Below are positions 37,260 through 49,099 of a stretch of 64,000 bases of DNA, one piece after another (the first letter of the stretch is position 1; the number at the start of each line of letters is the position of its first letter). The stretch is from Cryptomeria japonica (Eukaryota; Streptophyta; Pinopsida; Cupressales; Cupressaceae): NCBI RefSeq assembly GCF_030272615.1, contig NC_081407.1:440599213-440663212 (forward strand), given 5' to 3'. The notes below the pieces were generated by a model. The model saw nothing but the letters and a program-made list of their open reading frames with translations, was not told where the DNA came from and searched no databases. Position numbers and translations under genes: made by a program.

Positions 37260-38307
37260 TGTTGGTATTTTGGTATGGTTTTGTCATTTATGTCAACACC
37301 TACTAATACACCTACTTTGAAGATCCAACAACATTCTCCGACAAGCAAGTAAACTGTGCAACAATTACTGGTATATGGTTCACCGACAGGATATAATGTT
37401 CACCGATACCTGGAATGATATGGAAGACACTTGGTAATGTCGAAGACATTGTGTGGACACTTTGTTTTGAAGAATTAATCATTGGTATATTCATATTTGC
37501 ATATTTGCTTTTACCGACAAATAGGTCCAGGTTATCTAGGGTTACACCGGCAGGTTTATCTTTTCCAGATCAACATGGCACGCTATGGAGATGATTTATT
37601 ATTGTTGCAAATGCATTAAGCCGACATGTTTAATCGGTTATTGCATCAAATATTATATTGTTTGTAAAATGCTTTTATTGTAATATCTTGTAGAGCTAAT
37701 CTACTAAAATTGGTCTTAGGGTATGGTATAAATGTAAGATCTTATTTGTAAGATCAAGTGTGGAATGCGAAAAAGAATTAAGTGAAGGTATATGCAAGAG
37801 ATATACATGAAGACAACATTTGAAGGTGAAGTTAGGTTTTTGTAGAAGCATATAAGCATTACATCGGTACTGAATCCAACATATGAAGATGCTATTTTAT
37901 GCAGTACATTCTTATTGGATTTAACCATCCAACTGTATTCAGTGTGACTCCCATTTTATGATTGAGTAGTGAGCTCTAGGCTGTTGGCCTTTCTGCATGT
38001 GCAGACCCCATTTATGTACACTTACTATCTGCAGTAGTGTCATCTGATTGTGGGTAAGGTTTCCCACCATGGTTTTTCCCCTTACAGGGTTTCCACGTAC
38101 AAATATTGGTGTCGTGTTGTGGATGACTTTATGTTTATGTTTCATGCGTTAATCCTTACCGGTATAGCAATTTACTGTTAACACTGTCTACCAGCATACT
38201 TAACTGGTTTATCGGTATTAAGCATTAAGTTGGTTAATTTGTTTTTGGTTTGAATTTATTAGACAACTGATTCACCCCCCCCTCTCAGTTGTCTCCGGGA
38301 CCTAACA
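37260..38307 (+). repeat. 3' LTR of copia element 2 (1048 bp)
   Basis: It starts TGTTGGTATTTTGG and ends GACCTAACA. It is followed by TTAACACC, which belongs to the interrupted transposase coding strand. Confidence 0.92.
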
Positions 38308-38638
38308 TTAACACCGGTGCATTGCGTGCATTAGGTACATTCATTGCATCAAATAGAGCTAATGTATGTTCATCATTTAATTGAATATTCAATGTGGTCT
38401 CTTCTTCAATTGCATTAGGTTCATATGGTAAATCAAATGTTGTTGGTGCATCTTCATCATTTGTTTGATTATTCATTGTGATCTCTTCTTCAATTGCATT
38501 ATGTTTGTTTGGCAAATCAAATTGAGATGTTGAGGATGACGTACCTTCTTGTCCCATTGTTCTTATGTCATGTAATTTTTGCATGTGTTGCCTTTGTCTT
38601 TCCTTTTCAGCCTCTCGTTGCTTGTTCTTTCCCATCAT
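38308..38638 (-). pseudogene. transposase N-terminal segment
   Basis: It starts with two ATG codons (38636-38638 and 38633-38635). The product begins MMGKNKQREAEKERQRQ, a basic, highly charged helix, then has an acidic low-complexity part in which NAIEEE recurs twice (a roughly 30-residue internal repeat: DLPNKHNAIEEE, DLPYEPNAIEEE). It ends NAPVL at the retrotransposon boundary. The next codons resume at 31619 with TPPRIIRRK. If the element is removed the frame continues without loss, which shows that the two parts were one exon. The promoter should lie in 38640-39000. Confidence 0.7.
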
Positions 38639-38639
38639 T

Positions 38640-39010
38640 AATATTGGTTGTCCTAAATAGAATCACTAATACATTTGGGGTCAAATTCCGATGGATGTTT
38701 CCGACAGACAAGGAGCATTGTGTGAAAATTTGATTTTTTAAAAAAAAAATGCCCATGTTCGTCGGAATTCTGATGACCTCGGGCATTTTATTAAAAAAAA
38801 AAAAACACAATGCATTTTCATTTTGAAAGCAAACCGAAGCAAGCGACAACCGTCTTGCCTCCCTGCCCCCCCCGCCGGAGCGATCTCTACACAAGCAAGG
38901 TAAGGTTTTTTTTGCAATCAAAGGAACTCTTTGTTTTTCAATGAAGGGCAACTAATTTTTTTTCGCAATCAAGGGCAACTGGTTTTTTTTTTGTGAATTA
39001 ATCCATTTTG
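38640..39010. promoter_or_regulatory. upstream region of the transposase gene with a hairpin and a GC-rich patch
   Basis: A stem AAAATGCCC / GGGCATTTT (38746-38754 and 38781-38789) encloses an imperfect palindrome around GAATTC. A GC-rich patch (CCTGCCCCCCCCGCCGG near 38864-38880) is flanked by A and T homopolymers. The position, directly 5' of the minus-strand start, suggests promoter or 5' UTR. No TATA box can be fixed with confidence. Confidence 0.35.
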
Positions 39011-40089
39011 TGCATATCCTGCAATCTTAAAATTCCATGAAATGACATCTCTTTGAGGTATTCCATCATACAGTTCACATGCCATGTGTATGCTACCCCA
39101 TTTTGCGATTTTTGTTATTGGAGCATTTGCAACTAATTTCTGACAAAAAACCCCCTTCGATTATGCTTTGATGGATGTCCATACCTTGTTCCAAAGCTCC
39201 TATTTTGGCACATGCAGGGAGGATGCTGGCAAACATTGCATTGAGATAAACATGACTGTATTTCATGAGGATTTGAACTCAAAGCATTGGCACTATCACT
39301 TATGGCTATATTAGCTTTTTAAGACACTTTCATAGTGCACTTCACCTATCCTAATAATGGACTATCATGAGATTCTTAAGAATGGAAATACTCCAAACAT
39401 TCATGCCCTCTATGTTGTCATTGTGGTTTTCAATCATTGCGACTACATGCTTTTCAAGGACCAAGTAGTGTTCTTTTTTTATTGTTCTACTATGCTTCTC
39501 AAGCTGCACCAACATAGTTTTATTTAATGGCTTTGTTTTGATAGTGATTTCTCCATGGCTTCCACTGTCTTTTTCTTGGCACATTCAATGCATTGTCATC
39601 TATCATTACTATTTATTGTCCTTTTTACCTTTATTGAGGTTGTTCTCATACATGTCATTCACTTTGTCTATGAGTATATCTCAACCAATTCACTGTTGTA
39701 AGTAGAAATAAAATATTAGTCTCATCTCTTTTACTATTTTAGACCTTCATAGTAATCTTTGCAATATATCATTTCCTTCCAATTATATGGAATAATGATT
39801 TTCTTTTTATGGAATGTGATGAAGGCTTGAGTGTGTCTTCTTGAACTCACTTATTATCAGCTCCTCTATGATTACCTTAGATCTTTGTGGCTAAGAATTG
39901 TTCTTGATGAACTTATGCTCTTTATTGATTTCTTTTACTACCATTATATTATCCTAAAAAAGGCTTGTTCAATGCTCCCTTAGCATGCATGTTCTCTCTT
40001 TGTATTGATCTAGGGCTACTCATTAATGTATCTATGGATTTCCCTTATTCACTATGTTGTGACAGTCATTTGTAGATTTGGGACTATCA

Positions 40090-40600
40090 TCTTTCATAAT
40101 TTGATGTCTTTAAGATGTGGGTACATTGCTTGACAAGAAAAGCTCAAGCATTTGTGAAGTTCAAAGAGTTTAAACCCCTTGTTGAATGGTCATCCAGTTG
40201 TTCTCTAACTGCAAAATACTCAAGTAAATGAGAAATTCACTCAAAATGGTTTATCCACAACTAAAAGAAAACAACTAACCACTACATATATGCATCAACA
40301 AAACAGTGTTGTATAGAGACCTAATCATGCCTTCATGGATATGTAGATCAAGTTCCTACATTTTGGACAAAAGCAATTCACACAATAATATATTTGTTGA
40401 ACACACCCACCACAAAGATTTGGTTATGCAATAATATATTTGTTGTTAACTTTATCATGGAGGATTTGGTTATGCTTGTTACAATCGAGTTTTGACCAAA
40501 CTAATTCTTAAATATACAAATGAAGAGTGTGGTTGGTTGGAGACTAATTACTCTTTTTAACACCATTTACAAGATCATATCTAAATCAAGTGTCTCAAGA
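40090..40600 (+). pseudogene. decayed copia integrase remnant
   Basis: Plus-strand frames read MWVHCLTRKAQAFVKFKEFKP (first 20 residues match the copia integrase core around VYFLTRKSEAF), then near 40360 FWTKAIHTIIYLLNTPTTK, the segment following the catalytic core. Stops and frameshifts are frequent. It is far older than the two intact-looking copia elements and lies in the right arm of the large transposon. Flanks 39010-40090 and 40600-40850 hold nothing else I can identify. Confidence 0.65.
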
Positions 40601-40849
40601 ATTAAGCTACTACTAAGAAGATAGTTTGCCTAAAGCAAATGGGTTTCTTGGGTGGCTATTTATTGTAGATAACTTAGTTCCTTCATGAGAATCAATCAAT
40701 TTGGAACATGTATAACTCACATTTGTGACATGTCACTAATGCAATTCCTTAGTACTTGTTTGAGTACTATCTCCTCTATTGTTTTCTATCCACTTTTGTG
40801 TCCTTCTTAGAACAAATAATAGATTAATGAGAAGGTGGAAAAGGTGGAT

Positions 40850-41410
40850 TCACCTAAGAGGGAGTGGATTTTCCCAATAATATGTTAGATTCTCCCAAGG
40901 ATGGATGGACTATACACTTGAAAGGTAGATGATTAAGGATGATGACAAGGTGAATTTTCCTTAGAATGATAGCGTTGATTTTCCTAAGAACAAGTAGATT
41001 CATGTAAACTAGAGGATACAAATTTGGACAAAATAATGGAAGGAGACTAAAACTAGATAGATTCTCCTAAATGGGAGTGTAGTCATCTAAGGATAGGAAA
41101 AATTCACCATTTGCGTAAGAAAGATGGATAAGATAAATGATTTATGTGAAATAGATTCACCTAAGAGAAAGTAGATTCACATAAGGATAGGTGGATTTTC
41201 CTAAAGATGAAGGGATAAGACTTAACAAAAAGAGGACTTAGGATGATGACAAGGAGGATTCATTTAAGGATATGGCATATTCACCTAAGGGATAGTGTAT
41301 TCTCCCAAGAATATGGAAAAATTATTGATTGGTGGAATGACATACTAGATCAAGGAATAATACAAGGGTAGATTCACCTAAATATAGGGTAAATTCAGCT
41401 AAAAGGGTAC
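40850..41410 (+). repeat. degenerate GATTCACCTAAGGA minisatellite
   Basis: The words GATTCACCTAAG, GATTTTCCTAAG, GATTCTCCTAAA and variants recur roughly fifteen times at about 25-45 bp spacing, with GGTGGA or AGTAGA linkers. Highly diverged, non-coding. From here to 42490 the sequence is AT-rich with no gene. Confidence 0.6.
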
Positions 41411-42489
41411 CCATGAGATTGTGGTACCGAGTACCTATCTATGGATGGTGTATTTGGATACAAGTATTATGAAACCATGCTTGTGTATGATGAAACAAAG
41501 TCCAGATCTCTATTATAGGTCCAACATAATCTCTATTATTTGAGACACCATTTTATTAGCATATCCAATTAGGGTAATTTATGGGTTTAATTATGGATCA
41601 TGTTGTCTATTTCCATGCACTATTGAACTTATTTGGATGTATTGTGATTATTTTAATTTTGAAGTTATAAATAAATTATGTTTGTACCTTAGAAAGGGCA
41701 ACTCCAATTGATGTTTGGGCAGTTTATTTGAAAATTTATGGTGATTATTTCCCTATGTTATGTAATGGAGTTATTTTTACACTAAGTAATTAACTAGAAA
41801 AATGAATTTGTATTGTTGTACAAGTGTGATGAAACCATGCTTGTGTGTTTACATGTTTGTGCATCCTATTGAGAACCAACCTCGTTGTTGAGGAACTCAA
41901 TAAATGTGGTGTTAAGTAGAAGAATGGAAAACTCAAGAAGCTATGGTGACATATTGTGGCATTAGTAGGGATTATCTCTATTGACCACACCTTTCAAAGA
42001 TAGTATCCCCTAGTTCTCCTCATAGAATGGACCATTGGATGGCTCATAGTGGTATCCTATCCTACATTTATCTTGATGGCATTGCCGATAGTTGGTATGT
42101 GGTTCTTGGTACAGGTTTCCTCTTACCCTATTATCTTATTTATATCTTTGTTCCAACATGTGGAGATTGATTTTTGTCATGCTATGATGATTTTCATGTT
42201 TGCATGTGTTTTGACATTATGCAAATAGATATGATGTCACACCATACTTATGTTTTGATATAGTGTAGGTGATGGTTACATGTTGTTGATGGTAGCGATT
42301 TGGGTTCAAAGACACAATTCCACACACACACAAATATTTGAAGATGCATTTTATATTATTCCTTCTTAGTGGTGATTAGTGTTGGAAGATTTGCACACAT
42401 GTAGAGAGGAACTCATGTTAGATACAATAGGTTGTGTTTGATAACATATGAATGTGCCTCATGATGTATACATATAGCTTTGGTGTGTG

Positions 42490-42800
42490 ACATGCATGCA
42501 CATTTTTCCATAAGACACATTGCTATGTGGCATGTGCCCTATGCATGTCTTCTTTGTGAGGCACGTTGCTATGTGCAATGTGGCCCTAGGTGTGTCTTCT
42601 CTATGAGGTGTATTGCCATGATATGTTAGGATTTGTAGTGTGCAGGCCACAAATGCATGGAAGAGGGACTATTATTATAGTCATGTTTTTTGGGCATGTA
42701 GCCTAGGCATGTCTTCTCCATTAGATACATGGCCATGCCATGTGGGAGTTTTTGTGTTCATGCCACAAATGCACACATGAGGGACTATTATTGGAGTCAT
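42490..42800 (+). repeat. tandem repeat with CATGTCTTCT and ATGCCACAAATGCA units
   Basis: Four diverged units share a GTGTCTTCT or CATGTCTTCT core followed by a TGAGGCACATTGC-like block (near 42545, 42590, 42710). The longer module ending in GAGGGACTATTATT occurs twice, near 42663 and 42781. No coding function. Bases 42800-43900 hold no recognisable feature. Confidence 0.6.
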
Positions 42801-43959
42801 GATGAATCTTCACTCCATTTAGCCACAATTTCTAGTCGTATAGTTATGTAATGTGCACTTTTAAGGATTGTGAAGTTTCCTTCAATTATTGATGATCTCT
42901 CATCTTTGTTGCATGGGCCAACAATTTTATTTTATCTTGTTTGAATTAGTTTAATCACTATTGTGAGTTTTCTGTATTGTGTATTTATTGTGGCTATGTT
43001 TGATTTGCTATTGGAATTGAACACATTTATTTGACTTATTATTGGTACTATTTTTTCTTTCTTTCAATATTTATGATCTTTGGTAGTTTAGTGAAACTCT
43101 TGCTATTTTTAAATGTTGCCTTCTTTGTTGTGATGTGATTCCTCACCAAGATCGACGTAGATAACCTTGGATGAGTGTATATAAGGAATCAAACATTGGG
43201 AAAATTTGAGGATAGGGGTAAGTGTTTGTTGTATGGGTAGCTACGATCCACTTGTACATTCTTAGTGATTATTGACAACTATGTCTTGGAGGCTAATCCC
43301 ATTAAACAAACAAGGGGGAAGTCATACATAGTCATATGGATCCTCCCTAGTTGTGTGTGGATTCAAGACCATCATTTCATATGGTTCTTGGTTACTTTGT
43401 GAGACCATGGCATTCTCTTAGACCAATATGTGAGCCCTGTATTGTTATCCCTGCAATGTGGATGAATAAGTGTATGTTAAAATAAATGCTTTGCATGCCA
43501 TATAGTTGCATATGAGTTGTTCACATCATTAGATCATGATTTAGAATATGTGAATTCTTTTATCCATGTGAAGTCGAATGATTGATTATGAAAATGTGTT
43601 ATACATTGAAGCACAATCTGTAAGATGTTCTCTTCAAGAAAAAATATTTATGCTTTCATAGTGAAATGTTGACGAAATGGGGTCCTAGTCTAGGAAAGTA
43701 AACTACAAACTTATACAATCAAATAACCATAAAATTGAGCATTATCATTATTTTTTAAAATCAAAATTATTAAACAATCACAATAACATTGACCAAACTA
43801 ATAAGAACAACAATTCAATCATTTGAAATCATACAAAACAAAAATTTAACTTACTTCTACATATAAAATTGTCACAGAAGCACAACAACAGTTGCAGTGG
43901 GGCCTTCAATGACCTCAAAAACTTCTTTTGACGCCATTGAGGTTGTTGGACAACTAAAA

Positions 43960-44095
43960 GTATGTCCAAGAACTACGTACGTGGTATGTTTAGTAACCAT
44001 GTGTGTGATTTTAGTCCCTAAAAATTCTCAGCGGACCAACGTCCATATTCCTAGTATCTTGTACGTGCTTTTAACTTATCAAAACCCCATACATG
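43960..44095 (+). repeat. CGTACG-type subterminal-like repeats, interior copy
   Basis: ACTACGTACGTGGTATG, ATCTTGTACGTGC and CCCCATACATG recall the left subterminal words at 16720-16890, linked here by AGTCCCTAAAAATTC-like spacers. It may be the inner limit of the right subterminal region. Confidence 0.45.
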
Positions 44096-44130
44096 TTACT
44101 TGTAGTAAATAAAATGTGAAGGAAAAGGGA

Positions 44131-44151
44131 GAGAGAGAGAGAGGGGGGGTG

Positions 44152-44222
<71 letters not shown>
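44131..44222. repeat. (GA)n microsatellite
   Basis: About 90 bp of AG dinucleotides with a short G-rich interruption. Further GA tracts occur at 44850-44955, 45148-45172, 45898-45925 and 46222-46298. All lie in the right arm of the large transposon. Confidence 0.95.
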
Positions 44223-44223
<1 letters not shown>

Positions 44224-44282
44224 ATTCCATTGTCTTTTGTTTTAGAATATAATGGCAATTGAACAGGTTAAATGTTTTTCAG

Positions 44283-44640
44283 GCCATGTTTGAAGGGGAT
44301 CTGATGGTTCAAAAGAAAGGAGTGATTGTGATAAAGGAGGTGGGAAATAATATTATTATGTTCCAAGTGGTATATAACAAGATGGATAAATAAAATATAG
44401 CGATGAAAGAGGTGGGAGGAGAAAATATTGTGTTTCAGGTTGCAGGTTTCATGGAGAACAAAAGAGTAGAAGTGATAGTGGAGGAGGTAGGAGGAGAAAG
44501 CTTGAAAGTGTTTCTGAATTTTCTCTACACAAGAAAAGTGGGTGATAATGAAATTTTTCCCAATTATAAACAACTTGTGAGGCTTGCAGCCAATTTTCAG
44601 ATAAAGAAGTTGTTTACCAAGTTGAATTTGTGTATGGATG
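44283..44640 (+). pseudogene. BTB/POZ domain exon fragment
   Basis: After an acceptor-like GTTTTTCAG the frame reads AMFEGDLMVQKKGVIVIKEV, stops at TAA near 44391, and resumes with VEVIVEEVGGESLKVFLNFL, YTRKVGD, then LVRLAANFQIKKLFTKL. The pattern of a strand, a FLNFLYT helix and the LAANFQI helix matches the second half of BTB/POZ domains, which mediate dimerisation and CUL3 binding. It appears partly duplicated within itself (two VIKEVG / VGGE modules). Both flanks are microsatellite-like. A captured host exon is the simplest reading. Confidence 0.5.
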
Positions 44641-44744
44641 GGGAATGGAGGAAGGGAGAGAGGGGGAGCATGCTAGTTTATTATTTTGTAAGCACCATTG
44701 GTACTGCTTTTAATATTGTAATAATGGTTCATCTTGACACCTTA

Positions 44745-46210
44745 GGAGACCATATGACCCCTTAGGACATCATATTCTCCTAAAGGGTCATGTGGTGTGT
44801 TAAGGGGTCACATGATGTCATTAGGTTTTATGTGGGGTCCCAAGGGAGAGAGGGTGAGATAGAGAGAGAGGGGGGGATGGGAAAGTAAGGGAGATAAAGG
44901 GGATAGGGAGAGAGAAAGAGTGGGGAGGGAGAGAATAAGAGAGAGAGAGAGGGATGGGGTATGGAGGAAGGGAGAGAGGGGGAGCATGTTGGTTTGTTAT
45001 TCTTGTAAGCAGTATTAGTACTTCTTTTTATATTGTAATAATGGTTCATCTTTCCACCTTATGACACCATAATGCCATCTTGACCCCTTAGGACATCATA
45101 TTCTCCTAAAGGGTCATGTGTTGTTATGTGGGGTCCTAAGGGAGGGAGGGAGAGAGAGAGATAGAGAGAGAGAGCCCTTAGGACACCACATGACCCCTTA
45201 GAGCACCACATTAGGGTTATATGGTGTCATTAGGGGTCATATTATGTCCTAAGGGATCATATTGTGTCCTGTGACCCCTTAGGACACAATATGGTGTTGT
45301 TATGGGTTGTATGGTGTCTTTAGGGGTCATATGGTGTCTTGTGATCCCTTAGGACACCATATGACCCCTTAGGTGTCGTTAGGGGTCATATTGTGTCTTA
45401 TGACCCCTTAGAACACCATATGACCCCTTACGACACCATAAGGTGTCATTATGGGATGCATGTTGTCCTTAGGGGTCATATGATATCATGTGACCCCTTA
45501 GGACACCATATGACCCCTTAGGTGTCGTTATGGATCATATTGTGTTGTATGAACCTTTAGGACACCATATGACCCCTTAGGTGTTGTTAGAGGTCATATT
45601 GTGTCCTAAGGGGTCATACAGTGTCTTATGAACCCTTAGGATACCATATGACCCCTTAGGTGTCGTTATGGGTCATAATGTGTCCTTAGGGGTCATATTA
45701 CATCCTACAACCCCTTATGACCTGTTACAACACCATATGGTGTCCTATGACCCCTTAGGTGTTGAATTTTGTAAGCAATATTGGCAATGCTTTTTATATT
45801 CTAATAATGGTTCATCTTGCCACCTCAAGACACCATATGACCCCTTAAGACATCATATGCTCCTAAACGGTCATGTGGTGTTATGTGGGGTCGTAAAGGA
45901 GAGAGAGAGAGAGAGAGAGAGAGGAATAAAAAAGGGAGGGAGGGAGATGGGGGGAGAGGAAGAGATGTCACATGATGTTGTTAGGGGTCATGTGGTGTCA
46001 TAATTGATCCACTCATGTGTTACAACACCATATGACCCCTTAAGATATCATACAAGGTCTGAAGGGGTCATATGACATCATTGGGGGTCATGTAGGGTCA
46101 TAATGGGGCCGCACATGTGTTAGAACATCATATGACCCCTTAGGACATCATATGGTCTTAAGGGGTCATATGTGTGCTAAGGGACCTTGCATGATGTCAT
46201 TAGGTGTTGT
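44745..46210. repeat. palindromic minisatellite CCCCTTAGGACACCATATGA
   Basis: About 1.4 kb in which the 20-bp word and its reverse complement (CATATGGTGTCCTAAGGGGT) occur dozens of times in both orientations, mixed with GA tracts. Variants replace GACACC by GGTGTCGTT. The word contains the palindromes CCTAAGG-like and CATATG, so single strands can fold extensively. Predicted reading frames here are repeat artefacts. Confidence 0.9.
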
Positions 46211-46219
46211 GTGGGGTCT

Positions 46220-46221
<2 letters not shown>

Positions 46222-46298
<77 letters not shown>
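46222..46298. repeat. (GA)n microsatellite, second long tract
   Basis: An uninterrupted AG run of about 75 bp following GGGGTCTTGTG. Confidence 0.95.
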
Positions 46299-46300
<2 letters not shown>

Positions 46301-46319
46301 TACAATGTACAATAAGATA

Positions 46320-46622
46320 TCAAAAGAAAATATATATCAATATACATGTACATATACACACACATACATATAATACACATAAAATATCAAAAGATAATAC
46401 ACATGCATACATATTATATATATTATAAACATACATATATATGTATACATACATAATACACATATTATATACATATACATACATATGTGTGTATATATAT
46501 ACACATATTATATATACGTATTATATATACGTATTATATATACATATTATATACATATATACATATAATATTTACATATATATATTATACATATACATAT
46601 ATGTATGCACACACACACACAC
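46320..46622. repeat. (TA)(CA) mixed microsatellite
   Basis: About 300 bp of alternating TATA, CATA and CACA words ending in a CA tract at 46608-46621. Alternating purine-pyrimidine sequence, no gene. Confidence 0.93.
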
Positions 46623-46657
46623 ATTTTAAACATACACATTAATTTTTTTATGTTAGA

Positions 46658-46795
46658 GTATCATATGCGGAACCGCGTACGCGATGCTTATTCAAAAGAA
46701 ACCCCATACACGGTTCTTATTCAAAAGGAACCTCGTACACGGTTCTTATTCAAAAGAAACCTCGTACGCGCTCTTGTCTGTTTAGGCTTGTGAAT
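46658..46795 (-). repeat. right subterminal repeats of the large transposon
   Basis: Four units of about 30 bp: ACCGCGTACGCGATG, CCCCATACACGGTTC, CCTCGTACACGGTTC and CCTCGTACGCGCTC, linked by TTATTCAAAAG. The complement ends CAAGCCTAAACAGACAA, matching CGAGCCTAAAGGGACAA at 16769-16785, so this block is the inverted counterpart of the left subterminal region. The terminal repeat itself lies 5.5 kb further right, so 46796-52267 is likely a later insertion. Confidence 0.65.
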
Positions 46796-48599
46796 AGGCT
46801 TGGATGACAAAGCTGCAGTTTGGAAGTTTGATTTCCCTCCATTTCCCTCCTTTTTGATGTGCTTTATTTTATGAACTTGGTTTCTCAAGTTTGTCATCAT
46901 CAGTTTTACACTTCATCAAGTGGGAATTCTAAAATTGCCACCATATTTTCACCCATTCTCCGAGATTTGTAACCATAATTTTTTTTAAAATTTGAACAAC
47001 AATAACATTACTATTGAATTTCTTTTACCAGTGTCTCCATAGTTCTCAGAGACATACGGGTACCATTTTTTTAATAACTTTTGATCTACTTATCCAAATT
47101 TAAAAAATTTATATATTATTGTAGTGCACTTGATTCTTTACAATTTTTAATTTTATTTTTTTTGCATTTTTGATTGTTTTGGTGCAAGTTATGCTTCACG
47201 CATGAACAAGTACTTGATTTTCAGGATGTGCTCGATTCGAAGAATCATTAAAAAAAATACTCAACAAAAAATTTCAAAAAAATACACAACTTCTAGTGCT
47301 CACTCTTAACTATCTTTCTGCCAAAGGATTTGTGAAAATACTAAATCGAACTATGACTTTTTTTATGTGCACGTTATTGGTTCCTTTTTATGCTGAACAA
47401 CAAAATCAGCAACCAGTATAATCTGCAACCAAAATTTGAAAGGTAGCTAACCTCCACTATGATTTCAAAAGACTAACTGGACCAACTTAACAAGGATATT
47501 AATCCTTCTTCTCTTCAAGATCTGCAAGGCCTAGGCAGGTTTACCTGTGATGCACTTCAAATATAGTCTAAAACTCACACACAACATCACCATTAAATTA
47601 GAAATCTCAGACATAGCTCAACAATAAGGAAAGCACTGCAAACTAGCTATATTCACATTGACTCTCAATTACATTTGATCTTGAGATAGGTGGAACACTA
47701 CCATAGAACAAAAAGAAAAAGATATTCTGATTGGATTTTAAAATTGGTATTCTGACAATCCTTCAACATTACAAAAGACCAATGCCTTATCCTAGCCACA
47801 GAGTCATTCATAAAACTGGAAGAGAAATCTCAGATGCAAGTTACTTTCGACATTGAATTTTCATGTATTAATGTCTTACATTAATACAATCCTCTGCTCT
47901 ATCACAAAATCATACTTATATATCCAATATAGATTCAAAATCATTAATGCTGGGTTTCAAGATTTAAATCCTTCCTTGAAGAATACCCAAAAGACAAACA
48001 TTACACTCTCAAAGAAAAACTGAAAGAGACAAATCCAAATTATCCTTGATAAGATGAAATTGTATAAATTTAAATGGTATTTTGGAGACAATTTGGTGGA
48101 AACTCACACATGCCTTGCATATGTGTAAACCTGCAAACTGAAACAAAACTTACAACAAAGACAACACTAAAAACCTAGAAGAAACACACTGTCATTTGCA
48201 AAAACTAAAAAATGCCATCACTAGAACCTGCAATTTTGGATTTCTCCCTTGGAGAAAATTTCCAAAAAATTGGGAACCCTTACAAATGAGAATAATTGAG
48301 ATCAGATCTGCATCATCATTGGCCAAGTGTCCTATATCCTCAACTGAAAATTTTTCTTGCAACATGTTTGCGGAAACTGCTCTCAAAATATCTGATATTT
48401 GTTGAAATTGATTGCAGAAATGAATTCCCCATTCTGAGAGCTTTCCAATGATATGTAATACTTTCTATTTTGGGTAAAAAAATACCCCTCAGGCGAATTA
48501 ATCTCTCATGCAGACCAATCATTTAAATTTTTGAATTTTTTCAATAGTCTGGACTATACATTTAATTTTGATTTTTACTTGATTTTCCACTTGCGCTCC

Positions 48600-48960
48600 G
48601 CCATGTGGCACCCTGTGATTCGCTCATGAGTCCTCTGGGACAACACCTCATCTGCCACTTGTGCACGACTGGACTGCCACTTGGACCCGCCAGCTCATTA
48701 GTCGTTGATCCATGATGGTTAGCTGGCATGCATCTTCACCTTGCGGATCAATGATGGTCGTTGATCTATGATGGACCTGCTTGATCTTTAACATACGAAC
48801 CGCTCACTAGCCAGGCCCACCACTTGGTCGCTGATCCGTGATGGTTAACCATCGTGCAACTTCGCCTTGCAGATTAGCGACGCTGGTTCGATCACCTGCA
48901 ACTTGCTCGCTGGTTCGATCACTTGTAACTTTCTTGCTGGTTAATTCACCCTTCTACTAC
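48600..48960 (+). repeat. GC-richer block with short internal duplications
   Basis: TTGATCCATGATGGTTAGC and CTGATCCGTGATGGTTAAC modules repeat near 48706 and 48830, each followed by CTTCACCTTGCGGAT-like text. CGCTGGTTCGATCACCTGCA and CTGGTTCGATCACTTGTA repeat near 48880 and 48910. It precedes the degenerate array. Bases 46796-48600 contain no recognisable gene. Confidence 0.6.
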
Positions 48961-49099
48961 AAAACCTGGGTGCCTCGAGATGCATGCACATGGCATGGGG
49001 TCCACTGGGTCACCAGCTGCCTCTTTCCAAAAGCCTTCAAGATTTTGACACTATGAATGTGTGTGCTTTTGTATTTAAATACATAAAATTTCATATGCA

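Larger units (their letters stand above)
31615..38307 (+). mobile_element. copia-type LTR retrotransposon 2, gag-pol, nearly full length
   Basis: LTRs at 31615-32671 and 37260-38307 flank the primer site, one long gag-pol frame and a polypurine tract. The LTRs look about 95 percent or more alike, so the insertion is relatively young. The 5' LTR start is altered (TGTTAAATTTTGG against TGTTGGTATTTTGG at 37260), and only TTAA of the target duplication is recognisable on both sides (31616-31619, 38308-38310 onward). It lies between two adjacent codons of the minus-strand transposase. Four in-frame stops and one frameshift make this copy unable to encode its proteins. Confidence 0.93.

Noticed and set aside
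44828-45049. Pro/Ser-rich minus-strand frame
   Set aside because: It arises from GA-rich low-complexity DNA and is not conserved protein-like sequence.
46152-46380. Reading frames of alternating Arg-Glu or Ser-Leu
   Set aside because: They are translations of the (GA)n microsatellite on the two strands.
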